Positions 1-5,647 of a stretch of DNA of 7,721 nt are shown here, one piece after another. The translations under genes and the position numbers were made by a program. Positions within the stretch are counted from its first letter, which is position 1. Each line of letters begins with the position of its first letter. Origin of the DNA: CAYQJC01 sp964417825 (GTDB lineage Bacteria > Patescibacteriota > Minisyncoccia > Minisyncoccales > CG1-02-41-26). Where the stretch lies: positions 1 to 7,721 of the forward strand of contig CAYQJC010000026.1 in the NCBI GenBank assembly GCA_964417825.1, given 5' to 3'. The notes beneath the pieces were generated by a model, which was given only the letters and a program-made list of their open reading frames with translations, made no database searches and was not told where the DNA came from.

Positions 1-2
1 CT

Positions 3-1184
3 ATGGAATTTTCTTTGCCTTTATTGTTAGCCACAATTTATATTTTCACTTTTTCTCTCGGAAGGATCTTTGAGAAAATTCATATCCCTTGGATTTTTGC
101 TGCCTTAATCTTGGGCATTTTACTTTCTTTTTACAATCCCTTTTCTTTGGTTTTGAATGATGCGATTTTTCAATTTTTAGGGGAATTAGGAATGCTCTTT
201 TTGCTATTTTTAATCGGCTTTGAGCTGGACTTAGAAAGATTAAAAAAATTAGGCAAATTCATTTTAAAATCAGCTTTTTTTATCATTCTTTTAGAAGGAG
301 CTTTTGGGGCAATTTTAATTCACTTTGTTTTCCACTATCCTTGGTTAATTTCTTGTTTGATAGCTGTTTCTTTTGCCACAGTTGGGGAGGCAGTTTTGGT
401 GCCAATTTTGGATAAATATCGATTAATAAAAACCAAATTAGGGAATGTGATTGTAGGAATTGGTACTTTTGATGATATTATTGAGATTTTAATAATAGTA
501 TTAGTAATAAGTTTGGCTTCCCTTTTAACCTCAACTGCCTCAGTTGCCCTCCCTTTTACTACCTTTACTACCTTAATTTCTTTAGGGATATTATTTTTGT
601 TGAGCTTTTTGTTTTTTAAATTAAAAAAGATAATAGTTGAAAGATTGAAAGTGCCAGATTTATCTGCTCTTTTCCTTTTTGTGATTTTTGTCTTCTTTTT
701 ATTCATTGGAGTTGGTAGATTGGCTGAAGCTGGTGCTATAGGAGCTTTATTGGCAGGATTAGTCACTAAGGTTTCTTTACCAAAAAGACAATTAGAGACA
801 ATAGAACTCGAAATAAAAGGAGTAAGTTATGGTCTTTTTGCTCCTTTATTTTTTGTTTGGATAGGTAGCCAAACTCAACTAAATTTTTCCCTGTTCCCAT
901 TTGTCTTTTTGGTTAGTACTGTAACCTATGGAGCAAAAATATTAGCAAGTTATATAATAGGAAATAAGGAATTAGGAAAAAAAGAATCAATTTTAATGGG
1001 AATTGCTCTTTCGGTAAGATTTAGTACCAGCATAGTAATTATCACTCTATTGTACAAAGAACTTCAGGTAATTGGGGTTGAATTATATTCAATTTTAATA
1101 GGGAGTACTATTTTAAGTGTCCTTGTGCCATTTGTGCTTTCTTATTTAATTAATCGGTGGAAATTAGCTCTTATTGCTTCTTAA
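3..1184 (+). CDS. Kef-type (CPA2) monovalent cation/proton antiporter, membrane domain only
   Basis: Predicted integral membrane antiporter exchanging K+ or Na+ for protons. The 393 residues are almost wholly hydrophobic, with roughly 11-13 membrane segments. Family signatures are the stretch LGMLFLLFLIGFELDLERLKK-like around residues 62-82, the paired acidic motif GTFDD (D157, D158) expected in the transport core, the small-residue segment EAGAIGALLAG near 242-252, and FFVWIGSQ near 283-290. There is no C-terminal RCK/TrkA-N domain as in KefB/KefC, so the nucleotide or glutathione control known for those proteins is absent or supplied by another protein. E129 adds an acidic residue in a membrane segment before the D157-D158 pair. 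The ATG is the third base of the window, so upstream signals are not visible and a longer N-terminus cannot be excluded, although the visible start fits the family. Ion specificity cannot be read from sequence. Confidence 0.88.
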   Translation: MEFSLPLLLATIYIFTFSLGRIFEKIHIPWIFAALILGILLSFYNPFSLVLNDAIFQFLGELGMLFLLFLIGFELDLERLKKLGKFILKSAFFIILLEGAFGAILIHFVFHYPWLISCLIAVSFATVGEAVLVPILDKYRLIKTKLGNVIVGIGTFDDIIEILIIVLVISLASLLTSTASVALPFTTFTTLISLGILFLLSFLFFKLKKIIVERLKVPDLSALFLFVIFVFFLFIGVGRLAEAGAIGALLAGLVTKVSLPKRQLETIELEIKGVSYGLFAPLFFVWIGSQTQLNFSLFPFVFLVSTVTYGAKILASYIIGNKELGKKESILMGIALSVRFSTSIVIITLLYKELQVIGVELYSILIGSTILSVLVPFVLSYLINRWKLALIAS

Positions 1185-1195
1185 GTTTTAATTCT

Positions 1196-2152
1196 ATGAG
1201 CTTAGTTTACATTTTAATTTTTGTTGGTTGTTGTTTTTTGTTGGTGAAATCAGGAACCTGGGTAGTAAAATCCTTAACCAGAATTGCTAGAACTCTTGAA
1301 TGGAGCGAGTTTTTAGTTACTTTTTGTTTGATGGCTTTTGCCACCTCTTTACCCGAACTTTTTGTTGGGTTGAGTTCAGCTTTCCATAAAATTCCCCAAT
1401 TAAGTTTTGGTGATGTTATCGGAGCTAATATTTTAAATTTAACTTTAGGTGTAGCAATTACAGCTTTCTTGGCTAAAGGTTTATTACTTGAAAGTCAGAC
1501 TGCTCGTCGCGATTCTTTTTACACTTCAATTATTGCCTTTTTGCCTTTGTTGTTACTTCTAGATGGTCAAGTTTCCAGAGTCGATGGGATTTTGTTATTA
1601 GGGGTTTTAATTTTTTACTTAAGCAAAATTGTTAAACAAAAACAGAAATTTGCTAAAATTTTTAACGATAAATTCGCTGGCAACTTAACTCAACTTAAGT
1701 TATTTCTAAAAGATGTAGGGGTATTTTTTGGAGGAATAGGGCTTTTGTTAATCTCAGCTGAAGGAGTGGTGAGGTCAGCCACTTTTTTCGCTCAACAAAT
1801 CAATCTCCCTTTAGTGGTTACTGGAATTCTTATTGTGAGTTTGGGTACTGTGTTGCCGGAGCTTACCTTTGGGATTAGAGCTGTCACAATGGGTCATCCT
1901 GAAATGGTTTTGGGAAACTTTATGGGAACGGTGGTGGTCAATTCAGCATTAATTTTGGGATTGGTCTCTTTAATCTCTCCTCTTCGAATTACTGATTTCT
2001 CACCTTATTTAGTTGGGATTTTATTCACTGCTTTAGCAGCAGGTCTTTTTGGCATTTTTGCTCGAACCAGTAAAAAGATTTCCAGAAAAGAAGCTTTAGT
2101 TCTTTTGGTAATCTATTTAATTTTTATCATTTTTCAATTAACAATTAGATAG
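1196..2152 (+). CDS. Calcium/sodium antiporter-like protein, CaCA family (YrbG/NCX type)
   Basis: Predicted membrane exchanger of 318 residues with the two inverted alpha repeats that form the CaCA ion-binding core. Repeat 1 has TSLPE (T50, S51, P53, E54) followed by GDVIGANILN (A77, N81). Repeat 2 has TVLPE (T218, V219, P221, E222) followed by GNFMGTVVVN (T245, N249). Both repeat glutamates are present. The S-to-V change in repeat 2 and N249, where the archaeal NCX_Mj has Asp240, make the site asymmetric, so Na+/Ca2+ exchange is likely but not certain. I chose ATG 1196 over an in-frame GTG at 1157: the GTG adds 13 residues, overlaps the preceding gene, and would displace the motif numbering, whereas from 1196 E54 and N81 match the NCX_Mj numbers exactly. 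No Shine-Dalgarno is visible. The gene starts 11 bases after the upstream antiporter stop, suggesting one transcript and coupled translation. Confidence 0.88.
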   Translation: MSLVYILIFVGCCFLLVKSGTWVVKSLTRIARTLEWSEFLVTFCLMAFATSLPELFVGLSSAFHKIPQLSFGDVIGANILNLTLGVAITAFLAKGLLLESQTARRDSFYTSIIAFLPLLLLLDGQVSRVDGILLLGVLIFYLSKIVKQKQKFAKIFNDKFAGNLTQLKLFLKDVGVFFGGIGLLLISAEGVVRSATFFAQQINLPLVVTGILIVSLGTVLPELTFGIRAVTMGHPEMVLGNFMGTVVVNSALILGLVSLISPLRITDFSPYLVGILFTALAAGLFGIFARTSKKISRKEALVLLVIYLIFIIFQLTIR

Positions 2153-2159
2153 CAAAAAC

Positions 2160-2187
2160 TTGCTTTTTGATTTAAAGATGCTAAGAT
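2160..2187 (+). promoter_or_regulatory. Candidate promoter for rmuC (TTGCTT, 16 bp, TAAGAT with TGn extension)
   Basis: TTGCTT at 2160-2165 is followed by a 16-bp spacer and TAAGAT at 2182-2187, with TGC immediately before the -10 element (extended -10). Only 11 bases separate the -10 from the rmuC ATG, so transcription starting about 7 bases downstream would leave a leader of roughly 5 bases. AT-rich sequence gives such matches by chance, so confidence is moderate. Confidence 0.42.
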
Positions 2188-2198
2188 AGAACAAGATT

Positions 2199-3137
2199 AT
2201 GTCAGATTTTGTTTTTATTTTAATTGTTTTTTTAGTTGTTTTGGCTGGGATTGGTTTCGCCATTTTTTATATAAAAAGAGAAACTAAGAAATTAATGGAA
2301 TCCAGGAAAGAAGAAGTACCTTTGGGAATGCTAAAACAGGATCTTGAGAGCTTGCGGAAGAGATTTGAAAATGGATATTCCCAAATGGCGCAGGAACTTG
2401 GTAGAGTACAAGAGATTGGCCGAACAATAAAAGAGTTTCAGGACTTTTTGCGTTCTCCTCGACTGAGAGGTAATATCGGAGAGCAAGTATTACGAGATTT
2501 ATTGGAACAAGTTCTTCCCCGTCAGAATTTTTCTTTGCAATATCAGTTTCAAGAAGGTCAAATTGTAGACGCTATAATTAAAACAAATCAAGGAATCATT
2601 CCTATTGATTCAAAATTTCCAATGGAAAACTTTCGGAAGATGATCCAAGAAAGTAGTCCCGAAATAAGAGAATCTATTAAAAAAGATTTTTTGCGAGATA
2701 TTAAAAAACACATTGATGATATTGCTAAAAAGTATGTTATTCCTCAAGAAGGAACTGTTGATTTTGCCTTAATGTATATTCCTTCAGAACCAGTTTATTA
2801 TGAGATTACTTTAAACCAGCCAGAGATTATTGACTATTCTCATTCCAAAAAAGTTTATTTTGTTTCCCCAAACTCTTTTTATTATTTTCTAAAAATTGTG
2901 ATGATTGGCCTTCAAGGAGCGAAGATTGAACAAGGAGCAAAAAAGATTTTAGAGAAAATGAAAGCAGTCCAGCAAGAAGCTATAAAGTGTGATAGCGAGC
3001 TTTCAGTTTTACTCTCCCATATTGATCATGCCAAAAGTGCTTCCGATAGAACAAGAAACAGATTTTCTAGGTTAGTGGAGAAGATTGAAAGGTTGGGGGA
3101 ATTGGAAGCACCAGAGGAAACAAAGAAACTTGAATAA
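2199..3137 (+). CDS. rmuC: RmuC family DNA recombination protein, short form
   Basis: RmuC proteins limit certain DNA rearrangements and carry a restriction-endonuclease-like fold; the exact reaction is unsettled. This 312-residue copy has an N-terminal membrane segment (about residues 4-24), a charged coiled-coil-like stretch (26-80) and the RmuC core. In the core, SPRLRGNIGEQVL (86-98) is the family signature. E95, D124 (in QIVDAII) and D137-S-K139 (in IPIDSKFP) have the spacing of a PD-(D/E)xK site. VDFALMYIPSEPVYYE (187-202) and the region to about 225 continue the core. E. coli RmuC is about 475 residues, so the coiled coil and the tail are much reduced here while the catalytic-type core is complete. 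The ATG at 2199 places the membrane helix at the extreme N-terminus and has no Shine-Dalgarno. The membrane helix suggests the protein is tethered, facing the nucleoid. Confidence 0.9.
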   Translation: MSDFVFILIVFLVVLAGIGFAIFYIKRETKKLMESRKEEVPLGMLKQDLESLRKRFENGYSQMAQELGRVQEIGRTIKEFQDFLRSPRLRGNIGEQVLRDLLEQVLPRQNFSLQYQFQEGQIVDAIIKTNQGIIPIDSKFPMENFRKMIQESSPEIRESIKKDFLRDIKKHIDDIAKKYVIPQEGTVDFALMYIPSEPVYYEITLNQPEIIDYSHSKKVYFVSPNSFYYFLKIVMIGLQGAKIEQGAKKILEKMKAVQQEAIKCDSELSVLLSHIDHAKSASDRTRNRFSRLVEKIERLGELEAPEETKKLE

Positions 3138-3140
3138 AGA

Positions 3141-3238
3141 TGTCAAAACTCAAATGTCAAATCTCAAAGCCAAATGTCAAATGTAAAATCTAATAGATTT
3201 AAGATATGGATTTGACATTTGACATCTAACATTTGAGA
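3141..3238. repeat. Inverted array of degenerate 7-bp repeats (TGTCAAA / TTTGACA) between rmuC and rplU
   Basis: From 3141 the sequence reads in 7-base steps: TGTCAAA, ACTCAAA, TGTCAAA, TCTCAAA, GCCAAA (one base short), TGTCAAA, TGTAAAA. From 3211 it reads the reverse complement: TTTGACA, TTTGACA, TCTAACA, TTTGAGA. The two arms can pair in more than one register; the longest perfect match found is 14 bp (3150-3163 with 3209-3222). A smaller palindrome (3186-3200) lies in the centre. The array fills nearly all of the 111-bp gap. It could fold as an RNA leader of rplU, act as a DNA repeat, or be a decayed element. It differs in base composition and periodicity from the flanking genes. The heptamer reading is direct; function is unknown. 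Confidence 0.8.
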
Positions 3239-3242
3239 TAAT
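3212..3242 (+). promoter_or_regulatory. Possible rplU promoter using a repeat-borne -35 (TTGACA, 19 bp, GATAAT)
   Basis: The 3' arm of the heptamer array contains two exact TTGACA hexamers (3212-3217, 3219-3224). The first pairs with GATAAT at 3237-3242 over 19 bp, which would start transcription at about the rplU ATG (3249). The second pairs with TTTAAT at 3242-3247 over 17 bp, but that would start transcription inside the gene. Spacing is not ideal in either case, and rplU may instead be read from upstream. Confidence 0.25.
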
Positions 3243-3248
3243 TTAATT

Positions 3249-3572
3249 ATGTTGGCAGTAATTAAAACCGGAGGCAAGCAATATCTTGTTTCTCCGGGTG
3301 ATAAAATAAAAATTGAAAAAATTGATAAAAAAGAGGGCGAAGAAGTTGTCTTTGATGATGTTTTGCTATTGGAGAAAAGAAACAAAATAGAAATTGGAAC
3401 CCCAAAAGTTAAAGGAGCAAAGGTAATTGGGAAGGTTCTAACTCACGGGAAGGGGGAGAAAGTAATTATTTTCAAATATAAACCTAAAAAACGCTATAAA
3501 GTAAAAAAGGGTCATCGCCAACCCTTCACTGAAGTGGAAATCACAAAAATAGAATTAGGAATCAAGAATTAG
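3249..3572 (+). CDS. rplU: 50S ribosomal protein bL21
   Basis: bL21 binds 23S rRNA and is needed for assembly of the large ribosomal subunit. The 107-residue product begins MLAVIKTGGKQYLV, the diagnostic N-terminus, followed by the acidic DDVLLL segment and the basic C-terminal region KYKPKKRYKVKKGHRQPFTEV (about 76-96) that contacts RNA. The last residues, ELGIKN, extend past the usual end of the family near ITKI and are encoded by the first units of the downstream GAATTAG heptamer array. rpmA (bL27), the usual partner, does not follow; the gene meets recR tail to tail. The Shine-Dalgarno is weak (a GAG about 11 bases before ATG). The upstream gap is filled by a repeat, so a leader-type control comparable to known L21 leaders is possible but not shown. 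Confidence 0.96.
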   Translation: MLAVIKTGGKQYLVSPGDKIKIEKIDKKEGEEVVFDDVLLLEKRNKIEIGTPKVKGAKVIGKVLTHGKGEKVIIFKYKPKKRYKVKKGHRQPFTEVEITKIELGIKN

Positions 3573-3629
3573 GAATTAGGGAAATTTTTAGTCCCTCACC
3601 ATTTACTCGTTATTCATAATTCCTAATTC
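3552..3629. repeat. Inverted array of 7-bp repeats (GAATTAG / CTAATTC) between convergent rplU and recR
   Basis: From 3552 the units are GAATTAG, GAATCAA, GAATTAG, GAATTAG. Reverse-complement units ATAATTC and CTAATTC lie at 3616-3629. The arms 3566-3578 and 3617-3629 are perfect 13-bp inverted repeats separated by 38 bases. The left arm contains the rplU stop codon (TAG 3570-3572) and the right arm contains most of the recR stop (complement of 3628-3630). An inner AGGGA/TCCCT pair (3578-3582, 3592-3596) could nest within. The arms could act as a weak bidirectional terminator, but neither direction has a following U-tract, so the repeat reading is preferred. Confidence 0.78.
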
Positions 3630-4233
3630 ACTTTCGGCTTTCTAGAGCAGACGATAGGGTTTCTTCATCAGCGTATTCTAATTCTCCACCCACGGGTAGT
3701 CCTCTACCAAGTTGGGTGATTTTTATATTAAAAACTTTTAATTTCCTCTCCAGCCATAAAGTCGTTCTTTGGCCCTCGGTGGTGGGATTTAAAGCTAAAA
3801 TAATCTCTTTTATTTCATTATTTTTTTCAATTCTCCCTTTTAGTTTTTCAGTCCTTTCTTCAATTTTTTTCTTCTTCTCCTCCTTTTCAAAGCCCCCAAT
3901 TGTTCCGCCCAAAACGAAATAGAGTCCTTTAAATTTACCCGTCTTCTCAATAGCCTCAAGATCAACTTCTTTTTCTACTATACACAAAGTTGTTTTGTCC
4001 CGGCGAGGATCAGCACAAATTTGGCAAATTTCTCCTTCGCTTTCAAAGGTTTTAAAGCAAAGAGGACAAATTTTTATTTTATTTTTTAATTCTCCAATTG
4101 CTGTTAGAAGTTCATCGATTTTTTCTTTGGGAAGATTTATTAAATAAAAAACAAACCGAGCAGCAGTTCGGGGTCCCACAGTTGGGAACTTGGAGAACAA
4201 ATCAATAAGTTTTTGTATTGTTTCTGAATACAT
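3628..4233 (-). CDS. recR: Recombination protein RecR
   Basis: RecR works with RecO (and RecF) to load RecA on gapped DNA during recombinational repair. The 201-residue product has a helix-hairpin-helix at about 10-30 (FPTVGPRTAARF), a four-cysteine zinc finger (C56-x2-C59 and C70-x2-C73), a Toprim domain beginning TLCIVEKEVDL (82-92) and containing NPTTEG (149-154), and the C-terminal LGRGLPVGGELEYADEETL region. The loop at 112-137 is lysine- and glutamate-rich where most RecR proteins have a conserved SPLDG-type stretch. I chose ATG 4233 because the family begins close to the helical YSETIQKLI segment; an in-frame ATG at 4269 would add 12 unrelated residues and overlap the dnaB stop. It lies 28 bases after dnaB on the same strand, and a hairpin occupies that gap. 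The gene ends against rplU in a shared inverted repeat. Confidence 0.93.
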   Translation of the reverse strand: MYSETIQKLIDLFSKFPTVGPRTAARFVFYLINLPKEKIDELLTAIGELKNKIKICPLCFKTFESEGEICQICADPRRDKTTLCIVEKEVDLEAIEKTGKFKGLYFVLGGTIGGFEKEEKKKKIEERTEKLKGRIEKNNEIKEIILALNPTTEGQRTTLWLERKLKVFNIKITQLGRGLPVGGELEYADEETLSSALESRK

Positions 4234-4239
4234 TTTGAA

Positions 4240-4256
4240 TTCCGCTTTTAGCGGAA
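4240..4256 (-). promoter_or_regulatory. Hairpin directly upstream of the recR start, overlapping its weak RBS
   Basis: In the transcript a 7-bp perfect stem, UUCCGCU with AGCGGAA, closes a loop of three A residues. The 3' arm ends six bases before the recR ATG and contains GGAA, the only Shine-Dalgarno-like bases there. There is no following U-run, so this is not an intrinsic terminator. It could hold the recR start closed until a ribosome finishing dnaB opens it, or be an RNA processing site. The structure is clear; the role is inference. Confidence 0.5.
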
Positions 4257-4261
4257 GAAAA

Positions 4262-5617
4262 TTATTCATTATAGCCCTTTTCGATATCTCGGAAACTCAC
4301 TCTTGGTTCGTCAAAGTAAAGCTCAACCTTGCCAACCGGACCGTTCCGGTGTTTAGCAATAATAATGTCAGCGATATTTTTTCTTTCGGTATTGGGCTTG
4401 TATCGGTCTTCTCGATAAATAAATAAAACTACATCCGCATCTTGTTCCAAACTCCCACTTTCGCGAAGGTCAGCTAATCTAGGAATTTGAGGACTTCTTT
4501 GTTCGACGGCTCGGGACAATTGAGAAATAGCTAAAACCGGAATATTAAGTTCTTTAGCTAAAGATTTTAAAGCTTTTGAGTTTTCCGTGACTTGTTGAAC
4601 CATACTCTGACTAGGATTCCTTGGTTCCATCAATTGTAAATAATCCACAATTAGAAGACCTAATCCCTTGTCAGCTTGCAACCTTCTGGCCATTGCTCGC
4701 ATTTGGAGAATATTCGACCCAGCAGCATCATCGATATAGATTGGAGCCTCAGAAAGCACTCCCATTGCTCGTTGAATTCTTTCAAAATCATTATCTTCTC
4801 CTTCATCAGAGAGTCGGCCAGTCCTCAGTCGCCATAAATCAATATCGGCCTGAGCAGCAATTAATCGATCGACAATTTGGTCTCGAGACATCTCCAAACT
4901 AAAAATGCCCACTGGTATTTTGTGCTGACAAGCCACATAGCGGGCAATGTCGCAGGCCAAAGCTGATTTTCCTAAGCTGGGTCTTGCAGCTAAAATAATA
5001 AGGTCGGATTTTTGAAGCCCGGCTAAAATATTATCTAAAGCCCGAAAGCCAGTGGGGATGCCTCTCAATCCTCCTTTGTGTTTTGAGAGTTCGTCAATTC
5101 TTTTAAAGGTTTCCTCTAAAGTTTCTTTTACCGGAGTGAAAGTTTGAGTTAAAGATTTTTGGGCGATGCTGAATATTTTTTTCTCAGCTTGATCCAATAA
5201 GATATCAACATCTTCTGATTCTTGATAGGCTAAACTTCCAATTTCTTGAGAAACCTCAATTAAATCTCTTAAAATGCGTTTTTGCTGAACAATTTTGGCA
5301 TAGCTTAAAATATGGGAAGCAGTAGGGACGGAATTGACAAGCTCGGTTAAATAACTAACTCCACCAATTTCTTCTAACTGATTTTTCTCTTTTAACCTAG
5401 AAGAAACATTTAAAACATCAATTGGCTCTCTCCGCTCAAAAAGATCAACCATCGATTGATAAATTTTTTGGTGAGCTTCTTTGTAAAAATCTCTCGGTAT
5501 TAAAAAGTCGACCACTTTCAAGATAGCTTCTGTATCAATCATTAAACAACCCAAAAGAGATTTTTCGGCCTCAATGTTTTGAGGAGGAAGTTTTTCTGGC
5601 AATCCATTATTTGCCAT
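4262..5617 (-). CDS. dnaB: Replicative DNA helicase DnaB
   Basis: Hexameric ATP-driven helicase that opens the replication fork and recruits primase. The 451 residues match normal family length without an intein. The N-terminal domain begins at PPQNIEAEKSLLGCLM (11-26) and runs to about 110. A linker precedes the RecA-like domain, which opens with GIPTGFRALDNILAGLQ (186-202). Walker A is ARPSLGKS (211-218, K217); EMSRDQIVDRL (242-252) follows; Walker B is LLIVDYLQLM (321-330, D325). SQLSRAVEQR (365-374) and LRESGSLEQDADVVLF (384-399) are the late conserved motifs. The ATG at 5617 gives the standard N-terminus and has no Shine-Dalgarno. It lies 30 bases after cysS and is followed by recR, so the three appear to form one operon, although a TATAAT just before the start may allow separate transcription. 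Confidence 0.97.
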   Translation of the reverse strand: MANNGLPEKLPPQNIEAEKSLLGCLMIDTEAILKVVDFLIPRDFYKEAHQKIYQSMVDLFERREPIDVLNVSSRLKEKNQLEEIGGVSYLTELVNSVPTASHILSYAKIVQQKRILRDLIEVSQEIGSLAYQESEDVDILLDQAEKKIFSIAQKSLTQTFTPVKETLEETFKRIDELSKHKGGLRGIPTGFRALDNILAGLQKSDLIILAARPSLGKSALACDIARYVACQHKIPVGIFSLEMSRDQIVDRLIAAQADIDLWRLRTGRLSDEGEDNDFERIQRAMGVLSEAPIYIDDAAGSNILQMRAMARRLQADKGLGLLIVDYLQLMEPRNPSQSMVQQVTENSKALKSLAKELNIPVLAISQLSRAVEQRSPQIPRLADLRESGSLEQDADVVLFIYREDRYKPNTERKNIADIIIAKHRNGPVGKVELYFDEPRVSFRDIEKGYNE

Positions 5618-5621
5618 ATAT

Positions 5622-5627
5622 ATTATA
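5622..5627 (-). promoter_or_regulatory. TATAAT -10-like element just before dnaB
   Basis: A perfect TATAAT on the minus strand ends four bases before the dnaB ATG, so any start from it would give a leaderless message. The best -35, TTGACT at the cysS stop, is 22 bp away, which is too far for a normal promoter. It may be chance in AT-rich sequence. Confidence 0.22.
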
Positions 5628-5647
5628 ACTTACAAAAGAAGTTAAAA

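Noticed and set aside
335..766. 143-residue minus-strand reading frame opposite the antiporter gene
   Set aside because: It lies wholly inside a well-supported membrane protein gene, is lysine- and threonine-rich as expected for the complement of hydrophobic codons, and has no start signal.
1157..1195. GTG start extending the CaCA exchanger by 13 residues
   Set aside because: The extension overlaps the upstream gene and is not family-like; from ATG 1196 the motif residues match NCX_Mj numbering.
3141..3238. CRISPR array
   Set aside because: Units are only 7 bp, contiguous and without spacers, and half are inverted.
3138..3248. A classical L21 leader RNA upstream of rplU
   Set aside because: The segment is explained by heptamer units, and I could not match it to the known leader structure; it is kept only as a possibility under rplU.
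3566..3629. Intrinsic bidirectional terminator between rplU and recR
   Set aside because: The stem is AT-rich with a 38-base loop and neither side has a U-tract, so it is recorded as a repeat.
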